From NCBI GenBank assembly GCA_905221605.1, contig CAJNDS010002524.1, positions 559,134 to 623,133 on the forward strand: a DNA stretch of 64,000 nucleotides. Reading direction: 5' to 3'. A program made the translations under genes and the position numbers. Source of the DNA: Symbiodinium natans. Taxonomy: Eukaryota > Sar > Dinophyceae > Suessiales > Symbiodiniaceae. The notes beneath the pieces were generated by a model that had not been told where the DNA came from, did not search any database, and was given only the letters and a program-made list of their open reading frames with translations. Shown here piece after piece: positions 50,201-58,058 of the stretch; the first letter of the stretch is position 1; each line of letters opens with the position of its first letter.

Positions 50201-52323
50201 TTGAGCCCCGGATTTGGTGACCCTTTTGCTACTACTGAAACCCCCGCGCACTGCTGGTTGTCCGTATGAGAAGCCTTACTGGGTACCCTTTTCGGGGGTC
50301 GCTTGAAGGGGACCCTTATCGGTGCACTCTGGCCCCTCTATCCTAAGCACCTTGTCCACCCTTAAAGTAGTGGTACTCTACCCCCATCCTTCCACGGGCC
50401 TAATCAGTCGGTTTACTGGAGCCCCTAAGGACCCCATGCCCCTGGAAGGATAGGGTAAACTCGAAGCCCTAAACCCTAAACCCTAAACCCTAAACCCTAA
50501 ACCCTAAACCCTAAACCCTAAACCCTTTTCCCTAAACCCACGAAGCCGTACTCCGCCCGTAAATCTCTTTCGGCTTGCTTTGATTCTTTTCAGGACCTGC
50601 CCCTACCGGGGCCTGCCGGCTTTCAAGCCAGGAACCAAGGTGGGAGCCGGCTTACACTAGGGCTTAACAGGGCTTTAAGGGTTTTGGTGTTATTTCTTTT
50701 GGTGCTATTTATTGGGTTTGGGGTTTGAAGTTTTGGGATGTCTTGGTTGTAGGGTTTAGGGTTGGAGGTTTACGGTACATAACACTTTTTTCAATAAAGC
50801 AGCACAGCTGAGTCAGAAAACGGTGCGGTCGAGTCAGAAAATATCAGGTGTCTCAGTCAGAAGACGGCAACGTCCAAGTCAGAAAACGAACAGACACACT
50901 CTGCAAACAAAGGCCTCATCAGTCAAGCCTTGACACCGCTCTTCTCTCTCCAAGGCACCAAACTGGGATCAGAAATTTTTTTGAGAAAGCAAAGAGGCTG
51001 ACTGATGCTTTTGGATTTGTTGCATGTTTTGCGACATGCTGACCAAATAACTAATTTATTCGTTTCCAATCTTGGGCGCTTCTGCATTCCCTTTCTATAT
51101 GAAGGCCTTAATTTTCGGATTGGCGCCCTCTTGTTTTCGGACTTGGGCTTTCGGACACACGGATGGACCAAATGGCCCAACCCTTTTTTTCGTCCGGTTG
51201 CGGTTGCATTCGCACGTTCGAAGCATGTGGCGTTTTGGCACTGAGCCTCTTCGTTTTCTTGTTGCACGTTTTCCGACCGCACGTTATTTTTTCGGATTGG
51301 CGCCTTTGGATGTTGGGCAGACTTGTTTTTTTTGTTTTTTCCTCTTGGCGTGTGCCTGCGGTAATTATTGTGATTTTCGTCTTTTGCTTTCTCTGACTCG
51401 GCCCCCGCTTTTTCCGACTCAGGGACTCAGGCTTGTGCGTTTTCCGAATGCGCCGGGTGCGTTTATGAGATTTCTGACTCAATCCTTCCATTTTCTGGTT
51501 GGAACCTTCCGTTGTACTCCCGCGTTTTCTGACTCAGCCAGGGTTTAGGGTTTAGGGTTTAGGGTAAGAAATCCTCGTACGTCGGGTGGTCGCCCTGAAC
51601 CCCTTGAGCTCCTGCGTCCCAAACAAACCATTTCCCTGAACCCTGTATATACATATTTATTAATCTGCCAAATAAGAATAGACAACAATCCCTATATTGC
51701 CCTTTATAAGGAAACATGTTTTTTTAAAGTTTTGGGGGCAAATAGTGCCCTAAACCCTAATTAAACGCTACACCTTTCAGGGTCCACAGTTGTGCAATGA
51801 AAGTGATGCGACTCAGGCTGGTGAGCAGCGCATGATGCGGTCTTACTGATCGAAGCAGAAGCCCGGAACCTAACCCCCAAGCCCCCAAACTCCCAAACAC
51901 CCAAACCCCCAAAACCCCCAAACACCCAGACCCCCAACATACCCAAAACCCCAAAACTTCAAGCCCCCAAAAACCCAAACCCTAAACCCCAAAACCCAAA
52001 CCCTAAACCCTGCCCTCAACCCTCAACCCTAAACCCTCAGACCCTCAGACCCTCAGACCCTCAGACCCTCAGACCCTCAAACCCTCAAACCCTCAAACCC
52101 TAAACCCTCCTTAAACCTAAACCCTAAACCCCCAAACCCTCAAACCCTCAAACCCTCAAACCCTCAAACCCTAAACTCTCCTAACCCCTAAACCCTAAAC
52201 CCCAAACCCCAATCCCTAAACCCCAAACCCTAAACCCTAAACTGCCAGGTTGAGCTCTCCGCGGGCGAGACCCTGGGCACCGGCCAGCTGGACCTGCGCG
52301 TGGAAGACGACGAGGCCGGCTAG
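44229..52323 (+). CDS. CIAPIN1: CIAPIN1 / anamorsin (Dre2), cytosolic Fe-S assembly factor; N-terminus not found
   Basis: Exons: about 44229-44279 (VEFSCSKPSWSTGAAAAP, end of the methyltransferase-like domain), 45354-45407 (TIDEDALLGE, linker), 46000-46050, 46571-46609, 47473-47515, 49116-49140, 49812-49841, 50594-50639, 52249-52323 (stop TAG). From 45354 on, all phases match. Motif A, SDCSSQPKACANCSCGRKEL, is the CxxCxC [2Fe-2S] site and spans the 46050/46571 junction. Motif B, [20 protein letters not shown], is spread over three exons, followed by RGLPAFKPGTKVELS. Donors: GT at 45408, 49141, 50640; GC at 46051, 46610, 47516, 49842; all acceptors AG. Family role: with a diflavin reductase it passes electrons for cytosolic Fe-S cluster assembly. 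Every intron holds telomere-like units and/or MITEs. Exons between 44279 and 45354 and the N-terminal domain remain unplaced. Confidence 0.92.
44412..44705. repeat. 42-bp tandem repeat (about seven units)
   Basis: Unit CGAATTCGCTGGTTCCAAAA..CCCTCGCAAATACCATGGTCCC. One unit has a 12-bp insertion (44520-44533). The period is a multiple of three and the unit contains ATG within palindromic CCATGG, so long frames are open on both strands (+: MVPEFAGSKTLANT; -: EPANSGTMAFARVL). Whether any is translated is unknown. Confidence 0.95.
44820..45157. mobile_element. Two tandem MITE family 2 copies
   Basis: 44820-44937 and 45038-45157, same orientation, both with GGATGCCCAGTAGT(A/G)CCC at the left and CTGGGTTGCTGAGCATCCTAG-type right ends, giving the terminal inverted repeat of the family. 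A 60-bp unique island (44945-45000) between them is open as VLMRDPRCACADLKP. Confidence 0.85.
45707..45721 (+). repeat. Duplicate of CIAPIN1 exon 3 acceptor and start
   Basis: GCAGGTACCCGATCC is identical to 45996-46010, the junction where the VPDPVGKG exon begins. The 45721-45995 interval holds an element fragment and a long CCCTAAA block. Confidence 0.85.
45735..45803. repeat. Element fragment AGGGAGTAGTGGGGAG...CCCCCCTTGAACCC
   Basis: Matches the right half of the 4650-4795 element (GTGGGGAG, GGGAACCTTG, TACCCCCCTTGAA). Confidence 0.7.
45805..45976 (-). repeat. CCCTAAA array in CIAPIN1 intron
   Basis: About 24 units with scattered CCCTCAA variants, ending 20 bp before the acceptor at 45999. 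Confidence 0.95.
46636..46758. mobile_element. MITE family 2 in CIAPIN1 intron
   Basis: AGTCTAGGCCCCTATTGC to CTAAGTTACTCTTGGGTCTAG; middle block CTTATAAGCCCCTGCAGTCC. Confidence 0.65.
46985..47045. repeat. GGAATTGAGGCCC...GGTACCAGTCCCTC repeat, copy 1
   Basis: Shared with 56102-56165: GGAATTGAG.CCC, GAGGAGGTACCAGTCCCTC and GTAG. Confidence 0.75.
47046..47152 (+). repeat. TTTAGGG array with three TCTAGGG units
   Basis: Fifteen units, with a cluster of three TCTAGGG variants at 47103-47123. Confidence 0.95.
47268..47370. repeat. Palindromic GGTCCCTTACC element
   Basis: GGTCCCTGAATATGGTCCCTTACC with CAAAAGGGTTCCGA and GTATATGTAAGGGAT. Related to 27468-27555. Confidence 0.55.
47519..47562. 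repeat. T16 followed by a G22-type run
   Basis: It begins at the GC donor of the CIAPIN1 exon ending at 47515. The T and G tracts give poly-Phe/Gly frames. Confidence 0.9.
47764..47862. mobile_element. MITE family 3 in CIAPIN1 intron
   Basis: ACATGTTCCCCCCTGATACAAG at the left, GTTAGTATTAGGGAGAACATCC at the right. Confidence 0.8.
48001..48110. other. GC-rich island inside a CIAPIN1 intron
   Basis: Unique, open in several + frames after ccttacag, yet it lies between two exons whose codon (G/GC) joins exactly. It therefore shows that an open GC-rich island need not be an exon. Confidence 0.6.
48214..48393. mobile_element. MITE family 3 with nested second element
   Basis: GGGATGTTCCCCCTTATA and GGGGGAACATCCC are the family 3 ends. 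48232-48320 between them is a different sequence (TATCTAAAAGGTATGTACTTC, CCAGGGTTTACTCC) that recurs at 54375-54488. Confidence 0.8.
49145..49370 (+). repeat. TTTAGGG and GGTTCAGGG variants in CIAPIN1 intron
   Basis: Mixed 7-bp units, TTTGGGG and TTCAGGG variants, immediately after the GT donor at 49141. Confidence 0.85.
49374..49456. mobile_element. MITE family 1, right end lost
   Basis: GTACTTGGAGGTTCATGGGTAC intact at the left; the interior GCCATACTTATAACC follows, but the terminal repeat on the right is missing. Confidence 0.7.
50024..50135. mobile_element. MITE family 2 variant in CIAPIN1 intron
   Basis: AGCCCAGTGGTACCC to GGTTGCTGGGCTACC; core AACCAAAAAGGGGTGCCCTCAT. Confidence 0.75.
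50465..50528 (-). repeat. CCCTAAA block
   Basis: Nine units, 65 bp upstream of the acceptor at 50593. Confidence 0.95.
50806..51541. mobile_element. Foldback-like element with GAGTCAGAAAAC subterminal repeats
   Basis: The left end AGCTGAGTCAGAAAACG is inverted at the right end (CGTTTTCTGACTCAGCC, 51525-51541). (A/G)AGTCAGAA(A/G)A motifs recur about four times at the left and their inversions (TTTCTGACTC, TTTCCGACTC) about four times at the right. Two internal copies of TTTTCGGATTGGCGCC (51112, 51288) are present. No TTTAGGG unit lies inside. Frames of 119-158 codons exist on both strands but look like translations of inverted repeats. It sits in the last CIAPIN1 intron. Confidence 0.8.
51655..51748. 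repeat. CCCTATATTGCCC repeat, copy 3
   Basis: ACAATCCCTATATTGCCCTT and TATAAGGAAACATG match 17758-17840 and 23455-23535. Confidence 0.75.
51760..51985. other. Unique island then CCCCCAAAC-type degenerate repeat
   Basis: 51773-51860 is unique; 51865-51985 is ACCCCCAAAC/ACCCAAA sequence without a fixed period. No exon is needed here by the CIAPIN1 model. Confidence 0.5.
52016..52172 (-). repeat. 8-bp variant arrays CCCTCAGA and CCCTCAAA
   Basis: Six CCCTCAGA units, then CCCTCAAA units in two blocks. These are telomere-like but 8-bp. Confidence 0.9.
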
Positions 52324-52398
52324 ATGTGTGGATGGGCGCGGGGTGGTTTGAAAACTACCTGTGGGGGGTTTAGGGTTTAGGGTTTAGGGTTTAGGTTT

Positions 52399-52532
52399 AC
52401 TGGAAGGTTCATGGGTACTCAAGAGTAGGGTTATGAGTGCCTTGAAAAAGTTTATACCATGTCATAACTCAGAACCATCCATAGTGACCCAACGTATAAC
52501 CCGACGGATAAGTACCCATGAACCTTCAAGTA
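52399..52532. mobile_element. MITE family 1
   Basis: TACTGGAAGGTTCATGGGTAC to GTACCCATGAACCTTCAAGTA; 134 bp, immediately downstream of the CIAPIN1 stop. Confidence 0.85.
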
Positions 52533-52809
52533 GGGTTTTGGCTTGGGGCTTGGGGTTTCGGGTTCAGGCTTCAGTTTGGGGTTTTCATGGTTGAAAGTGC
52601 ATTTTTTAGTTTTTTTTGGGTTATTTCGAGGGGGTGTAAGGTGTACAGGCTGGGGGTTTGGTTAAAGGCTACGCCGTTCGGGTTTAGGGTGGTGTTGAGG
52701 TTGCGAGATTCGGTTCCATGGACTGTTCTAGGCGCGGTGCCCCCCATAAGAAGGGACTTTGAAAAGGACTTCTTCTAAACGAAGCTTGCTAAAAGCAGAG
52801 CCCTAAACC

Positions 52810-53330
52810 TTGGCTTTCAGATAAAGTCGTTGCAAGATACCGGCATCGCCGTTATCAGGAGCGCCCGGCTGAGGGTTTAGAGGCTTCAGCCCTATACCTT
52901 TTCCTAAACCCTACAACCCGAAACCGCAAACCCTAAACCTAAAACCCAAGTCAGAACATCTAGAATCAAGCGCCCAAGACGTCGAGCCCTCGACCCTAAC
53001 CCCTGAAACCCCAGAAGCTAGCCCTACCTGCTTAGAGGGTTTAGGGTTTAGGGTCCAGGAACCCCAGGCCTACCTGGCTCGCAGGGTCAGGGTTCAGGGG
53101 TTACAGGGTGGGGCCCCCTAGTTATAAGTGGAGTTATAAGGGCCCTAAATTGGGTTATAAGGACCCTAAGTTAGGTTATAAGTCCCTTAACTACAGTTAG
53201 TATAGTAAGGGGGCCCCACCCTGTAGGGTTCACTCCACTTAAGCCCTGGAAACTTGTAATGTGGCCTCAGTCGGTGGTGAATGAGCTGCACTTTGCCAAG
53301 GCGCCACCGGCAGCAGCATTGGGTTTTGGG
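52810..53330 (+). other. Exon-like islands flanking a family 5 MITE
   Basis: 52818-52875 (after ctttcag) reads KSLQDTGIAVIRSARL. 53250-53325 reads MWPQSVVNELHFAKAPPAAA. No family was recognised. Confidence 0.3.
53102..53225 (-). mobile_element. MITE family 5, second 124-bp copy, inverted
   Basis: Identical 17-bp ends and the same interior (TTAACTACAGTTAGTATAGT) as 24404-24527, in opposite orientation; only a few interior differences. Confidence 0.92.
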
Positions 53331-53334
53331 GTTC

Positions 53335-53840
53335 CGGGTTTAGGGTTTAGGGTTTAGGGTCTAGGGTTTAGGGTTTGGGGTTTAGGGTTCAGGGTTTAGG
53401 GTTTAGGGTTTGTCCACAATACCCTCTGAAGGAACGCCCCCTAAAATAATTAGTTTTCAGAACCCGAGTGCTTCTTTTGGTATGCTTTGCCCCGCCCCAG
53501 CCGTCCCAAAGGCAGAAAGATAGTTTGTTTTTTTGGAGTCTAGGGCTATAAGAAGCCACACGAAAACACTCAAGCTACACTTGGGCCTTAGGTAGGTGCA
53601 CGAAGCCCAACCTCACGGCACTCCCCAATGCTATCCCCTGAAGCCTATAAACCTCTAAACCCCCAAAATACCCCGAAGCACCCAACCCCTAAACTAACCC
53701 GAAACCCTGAACCCCTAAGCCCCCTAAGACCTTAACACACCCTGCGACTCCCGAAAGCTCCCAAAAAAGCCCCGAGAATCCCAAGCCCCCAAGCCCTATA
53801 CCCTGCCTACACAGCCTGAACGCCTTAAACCCGAAAGTCC
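53335..53840. repeat. TTTAGGG block then degenerate CCCTAAA-like sequence
   Basis: 53338-53412 is a G-rich block. 53640-53840 is CCCTAAACC/CCCCAAAA variants without a clear period. The unique stretch between (53415-53600) has no convincing frame. Confidence 0.6.
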
Positions 53841-53849
53841 TATAAAACC

Positions 53850-53948
53850 GGGATGTTCACCCTTGTACAAGAGTCCTTAATAGGGATTATAATAGGGGGT
53901 TACTAAAAAACCCTATTACACACTGTTAGTATAGGGGGGAACATCCCA
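53850..53948. mobile_element. MITE family 3, complete
   Basis: GGGATGTTCACCCTTGTAC to GTATAGGGGGGAACATCCC; core TAATAGGGATTATAATAGGGG. Confidence 0.85.
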
Positions 53949-53999
53949 ACCTTAAACCCCAAACTCCACAACCGCGCGGCTCATTGGGCGGGTCTATAG

Positions 54000-54083
54000 G
54001 AATGTGGGTACTTGTAGGTTGATGGCTTATTAACCAGCTATAATTGTACTTATCATTGTACTGTACCATGAACCTCCAAGTAG
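54000..54083. mobile_element. MITE family 1
   Basis: GTGGGTACTTGTAGGTTGATGG to ACCATGAACCTCCAAGTAG. 54095-54148 downstream is a short open island. Confidence 0.65.
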
Positions 54084-54374
54084 AATCAACCGGCAGGAGG
54101 CATGTTTCAGAGCCTTGTGTCAGGTTTGAGCTTGCTGGGGATGATATAGGGTTTAGGGTTTAGGGTTTAGGGTGTAGGGGCTTATTCCTCCGGGGCATAT
54201 TAAGAACCGCGCTTGAAGACTGTTCCGGCGATCTTGTTTGGGGGTGGGTTTAGGGTTTAGGGATTTAGGGATTTAGGGTTCAGGGTTTAGGGTTTTGGGT
54301 GTTGTCGTGTTTCGAGGGTGAGGCTGTAGGTCTCAAACGCCTGGTGCCGTGGGACTGACGTGCAGCCTCTTTTT

Positions 54375-54488
54375 TCTGGGTTTTGGAGTACTATACCTTA
54401 ATATTGTTTTTGGTTCTGGGTTCCTATTACGGCTACTTATGTCTAAAAAATATACTTTGTTTTTTCAGGGTCTACTCCTAAGTAGGGT
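54375..54488. repeat. TGGAGTACTATACC...GGGTCTACTCCTA element
   Basis: TGGAGTA at the left and TACTCCTA at the right are inverted. The interior TTATGTCTAAAAAATATAC and TTTTTTCAGGGTCTACTCC match the insert at 48232-48320. Confidence 0.65.
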
Positions 54489-54514
54489 TTTGATCTTTTT
54501 GAGGTCTCCGGTTC

Positions 54515-54642
54515 TAGGGTTCTAGGGGTCTAGGGTTCTAGGGTTCCAGGGTTCTAGGGTTCTAGGGTTCTAGGGTTCTAGGGTTCTAGGGTTCTAGGGT
54601 TCTAGGGTTCTGGGGTTCTAGGGTTCTAGGGTTCTAGGGTTC
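54515..54642 (+). repeat. TTCTAGGG 8-bp array
   Basis: Fifteen or so units of GGGTTCTA with single-base variants (GGTCTA, TTCCA, TTCTG). Confidence 0.95.
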
Positions 54643-54779
54643 TGGCATTTGGGGTTTGGCGAGTTTAAGGGAGAAGCCCCAAGGCCTCAGCCCTAGATTT
54701 TTCCCAACTCTCGAACCTGAAGCCCGAACCCAAACTCGTTTAGTGCTTAGGGTTTAGGGGTTGAGGGGTTTAGGGTTTA

Positions 54780-55040
54780 GGGTTTAGGAACCTACCCAAG
54801 TCTCACAACACACCCTAAACCCCAAACCCTAAACCCTAAACCCCAAACCCTAAACCCTAAACCCTAAACCAAGACCGTGGCATAGCTGCGCGCCTCCACT
54901 GAGAGTCGCGCCTAGCTGAAGCTCAAAGGCTCAGGATGGTCAAAGGCTCAGGGAAGTCCTAAACCCTAAACCCTAAACCCTATACCCTAAACCCTAAACC
55001 CTAAACCCTAAACCCTAAACCCTAAACCCTAAACCCTAAA
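54780..55040 (-). repeat. CCCTAAA arrays around an AAAGGCTCAGG island
   Basis: 54812-54870 and 54955-55033 are 7-bp arrays. The island between (54872-54950) contains a direct repeat CAAAGGCTCAGG. Confidence 0.9.
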
Positions 55041-55370
55041 CCCAAAGCTGTGTAAGATGATTGTTCGATTCTCCATGGTAGTTGTAGACTTAAGACCGCC
55101 TAGCTTATGGCTCTTATCCTCTGCTTCCAGGGGCCTATCTATTGGGTCCTTGAGGCCAGGCTCCTAGTCACCCGACCATAAGGTCCCTGAAAACAGTATG
55201 GCCCTACACACTCAACCCTTAACCTTAAGCCGTAAACCCTAAACCCCAAACCATGAACCCTGAACCCTAAACCTTAAGCCCTAAAGCCTAAGCCCTGAAG
55301 TAGGTTCCCTAAGAGCCTTCAGGCAGCTTGCGTTTCACCGCCGCATCTCGGGCGCGGAGTTGGCTTGGTT
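55035..55370 (+). other. Unique stretch with two open islands
   Basis: 55048-55155 reads MIVRFSMVVVDLRPPSLWLL... after an ATG. 55322-55362 (after cttcag) reads QLAFHRRISGAELAW. Degraded repeat lies between. No family was recognised. Confidence 0.3.
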
Positions 55371-55570
55371 TAGGCTTTAGGGTTTAGGGTCTAGGCTTCA
55401 GAGTTTAGGGTTTAGGGCTTAGGGTTTAGGGCTTAGGGTTGAGGGCTTAGGGTTTAACTAGGCTTCAGGGTTTAGGGTTCAGGATCTAGGGTTTAGGGTT
55501 CAGGATCTAGGGTTTAGGGTTTAGGGTCTGGGTTTGGGATTTAGGATCTACGGTTTAGGGTTGAGGGGCT
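55370..55570 (+). repeat. Degenerate TTTAGGG region with GGATCTAGGG variants
   Basis: Repeated GGTTTAGGG(T/C)TTAGGG and GGTTCAGGATCTAGGG, roughly 30-bp higher-order pattern. Confidence 0.75.
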
Positions 55571-55794
55571 AATGGAGGGACCCTCTATAAGGGACCCTGA
55601 GAGATACACAGGAGCTAGGTAAGATTTTTGTAAGGACCCGCCCTTACACTTCCCTGAAGAGTCTTTGAGGATTAGCTGGCCGCACTTTCGCTGAAGATTT
55701 AGACCTTGAAGGGTGCGGATATTTAGGGTTTTGGGTTTCCCTAAGCCCTAAACCCTGGACTCCTAAACCCTAAACCCTAATCATTGCTCGCAGC

Positions 55795-55912
55795 CACTCC
55801 TGTCGGCTCCCCTGTCGCGAGACCGGCATGTCGCTAGCAGAAAGTCTAGCGTGTTCCAGAGACTCTCCGGCAGCCATTGCCAAAGCAGCTGACGCGGGGC
55901 GTCGGATGTAGG
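55795..55912 (+). CDS. Exon-like island ending in stop
   Basis: After gctcgcag, ETGMSLAESLACSRDSPAAI, then AKAADAGRRM and TAG, 38 codons. Alanine-rich helical composition. A second frame is open for most of it. No family was recognised. Confidence 0.3.
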
Positions 55913-55914
55913 GT

Positions 55915-56032
55915 GAACCCTAGACCCTCAACCCTCAACCCTCAACCCTCAACCCTAAACCCTAAACCCTAAACCCGAAACCCTAAACCCTAAACCCTAA
56001 ACCCTAAACCCTAAACCCTAAACCCTAAACCC
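55915..56032 (-). repeat. CCCTAAA array
   Basis: Sixteen units, the first four being CCCTCAA. Confidence 0.95.
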
Positions 56033-56033
56033 A

Positions 56034-56240
56034 ACACGGAACTGCTAAGCACCTGTCACGTTACTTGAAGGCTCAGGGCAACTCTGGCCCTGAACAGCCC
56101 AGGAATTGAGACCCCAGAACCCAAGGAGGTACCAGTCCCTCTGTAGGAGGGTCCTTGGAGCCTTAAGGAAGGGCCGGGTTCAGGGTTTAGGGTTTAGGGT
56201 TTAGGGTTTAGGGTTTAGGGTTTAGGGTTTAGGGTTTAAG
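56034..56240. other. Open island, dispersed repeat and TTTAGGG block
   Basis: 56036-56108 reads GTAKHLSRYLKAQGNSGPEQ, then a stop. 56102-56165 is copy 2 of the GGAATTGAG repeat. 56178-56235 is a TTTAGGG block. Confidence 0.5.
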
Positions 56241-56339
56241 GTTGTCAGGCTCAACTTCTGCAAGTACCCTTACTTAGAAATACCCGGATCATGACCTGAT
56301 TGTTTTTGAACGTCGCCCTAAGCACCCTCAACCTAGACA

Positions 56340-56960
56340 CGAACAGGGCTTATGTTTAGGGCATGTTCTCGGCTTTATGTGTTTCAGGACAGTTTAGGGC
56401 TTAGGTTTAGGATATTTGTGACGGTGAGGGTTCAGGTTTGCGGCTTTAGGATATTTAGGGGTTCTAGGTCTATATGGGGTGATCTAGGGATCTCCTCTTC
56501 AGGACGAAGTGTCTCGTCCCGTCGGCTTGCTGCCACAGAGGCTTCTCGAAGATCTTTCATAGGATCCCAAAGAGACCACCTCCCCTCTTCGCGGTAGTTG
56601 CAGGAGGAACCCATAGAAACCCCCTATATGTCCCGTACACCCCCGAGGGCCCATAGTCCCCTTAGTCCCCCCCCAAAAAAAAGGACCCGCCCCCCCCTAA
56701 ACCCTAAACCCTAAACCCTAAACCCCCCAACCGAACAAAAGAGCGCCCTAGGCTTCCAACAAGGCCTCAGTTTTTTCCTGGCCCTTAAGAGCTCTGAAGC
56801 GTTCGCGGATCTAACCCAATACTTGGTAGAGGACCATAGAGTTTCTTAGGGCCATCCTGGAAGATATGGTCCGTGGGTCTAGGCCCCAAGATCCCTTGCT
56901 ATCCATGAAGAGTCTCGTAGGAGTCCCCGCATCATCATTCTGTGAGCAGTTTTTGCGAGG
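56340..56960 (+). other. Coding-like islands
   Basis: 56502-56560 (after cctcttcag) reads DEVSRPVGLLPQRLLEDLS, then a stop; other frames are open for 60-80 codons. 56748-56845 reads GFQQGLSFFLALKSSEAFAD... to a stop. 56846-56955 reads AILEDMVRGSRPQDPLLSMK.... No telomere units occur in 56740-56960. No family was recognised. Confidence 0.35.
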
Positions 56961-57090
56961 CTTTAGGGTTTAGGTTTAGGGTTTAGGGTTAGGGTTTAGG
57001 GTTTAGGGTTTAGGGTTTTGGGTTTGGGGTTTAGAGTTTGGGGTTTAGGGTTTGGGGTTTAGGGTTTGGGGTTTGGGGTTTGGGGGTGGG
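56960..57090 (+). repeat. TTTAGGG grading into TTTGGGG
   Basis: Seven-base units alternate TTTAGGG and TTTGGGG before a G-rich end. Confidence 0.9.
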
Positions 57091-57111
57091 GGGGATCCTA
57101 AGAACCTTGGT

Positions 57112-57215
57112 GCAGAGTACAGCATTGCGCGCCATCAGGCGGGGGGCCACGGCTTGCAAAGGCCTCCGCCACAACTTTTTGCATCTTCTGAGCTGAACCT
57201 GCCCTCTCCTGAGCG
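57112..57215 (+). CDS. Exon-like island
   Basis: After ttggtgcag, two + frames are open: STALRAIRRGATACKGLRHN... to a TGA, and ARHQAGGHGLQRPPPQLFAS... to a TGA. Undecided; no family was recognised. Confidence 0.25.
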
Positions 57216-57501
57216 CTGATCATCATGGGATTATGAGGTTCCCTTACTTTGTTGCGAAATTCATCGCCCCGCTTGCAGGGTCTTTATCAAACGGCCCCCC
57301 CCCAAGACCGAAGATTACCTTAGGGGTCCGAGGTAGAGCCCTGTGAGATTCTTGCCAGAGCCCCTAAACCCCACAGTTAGGGTTTAAGGGTTTAAGGGTT
57401 TAAGGGTTTAGGGTTTAGGGTTTAGGGTTTAGGGTTAGTTAGGTCCCTGAAAGGATGCGGTTAGGGTTGTGGCTTCCCACCATCCAGCAGTGCTTTCAGG
57501 G

Positions 57502-57630
57502 ATGGGCCCACCTTGCTTAAGCTGCGGCGCGACAAACCCGACGGAGAGAGACGAAAAAGGAGCAACAGGGTCCCTCGACTACAAAAAACAATCCAATCGT
57601 GAGCCCAAAGCCGACTTTGCAACTATTTAG
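57502..57630 (+). CDS. 42-codon frame with CxxC, unknown
   Basis: Just after an acceptor-like ctttcag, ATG opens MGPPCLSCGATNPTERDEKG, then SLDYKKQSNREPKADF, ending TAG. The CLSC pair and very polar remainder look like half of a zinc or redox site. It stops where TTTAGGG-like sequence begins. No family was recognised. Confidence 0.35.
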   Translation: MGPPCLSCGATNPTERDEKGATGSLDYKKQSNREPKADFATI

Positions 57631-57864
57631 GGTTGAGGGCAAGTTTAGGGGTTAGGGTTTAGGGTTTATACCCCAAACCCTCCCGGCTTTTTCGTCCTTG
57701 CAAGCCTGACCCTAAGCCCACAACACAACGCCCTAAACCCTGAGCACTTATGAGTGCTTAGGGTGCCAGGGGGGTGATATTGGAGTTGGGGTCGTTAGGA
57801 AGTCTGGCGGGGTTGGGGGTGTAAGGTTTTTACGTAGATCCCTCATGATTAAGGGTCGTCAAGA

Positions 57865-57932
57865 GTGCCTGGAGTTCCTGAAGTGCCAGGCCCCGCAAAG
57901 TAGCGCAGGCATCAAGATTCCCGAAGCCTAAC
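57865..57932 (+). CDS. Exon-like island ending in stop
   Basis: RQECLEFLKCQAPQSSAGIK, then IPEA and TAA, after a run of short stops. Two cysteines six residues apart. No family is claimed. Confidence 0.25.
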
Positions 57933-57970
57933 CAGAGTGCACCATGTCTTCAAAATCATTCTCGGAAGAG
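57932..57970 (+). repeat. 39-bp direct repeat, left copy
   Basis: CCAGAGTGCACCATGTCTTC then AAAATCATTCTCGGAAGAG; the same 39 bp, with CA changed to AG, recurs at 58059-58097. Confidence 0.95.
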
Positions 57971-58058
57971 TCTACTTGGAGGACTTAGGGGACTTCGGGG
58001 GCTTCTACGTACAGTTATAGTTGGGGTTATAAGTACCCTGAAGCTCCAAGTAAAGCCT
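57971..58058. mobile_element. MITE family 1 between 39-bp direct repeats
   Basis: TCTACTTGGAGGACTTAGGGG to CTGAAGCTCCAAGTAAAG. It occupies exactly the gap between the two 39-bp copies. Confidence 0.8.

Noticed and set aside
50923-51548. 119-158 codon ORFs as a transposase
   Set aside because: No catalytic motif is visible and composition follows inverted GTTTTCTGAC motifs; overlapping frames on both strands are equally open.
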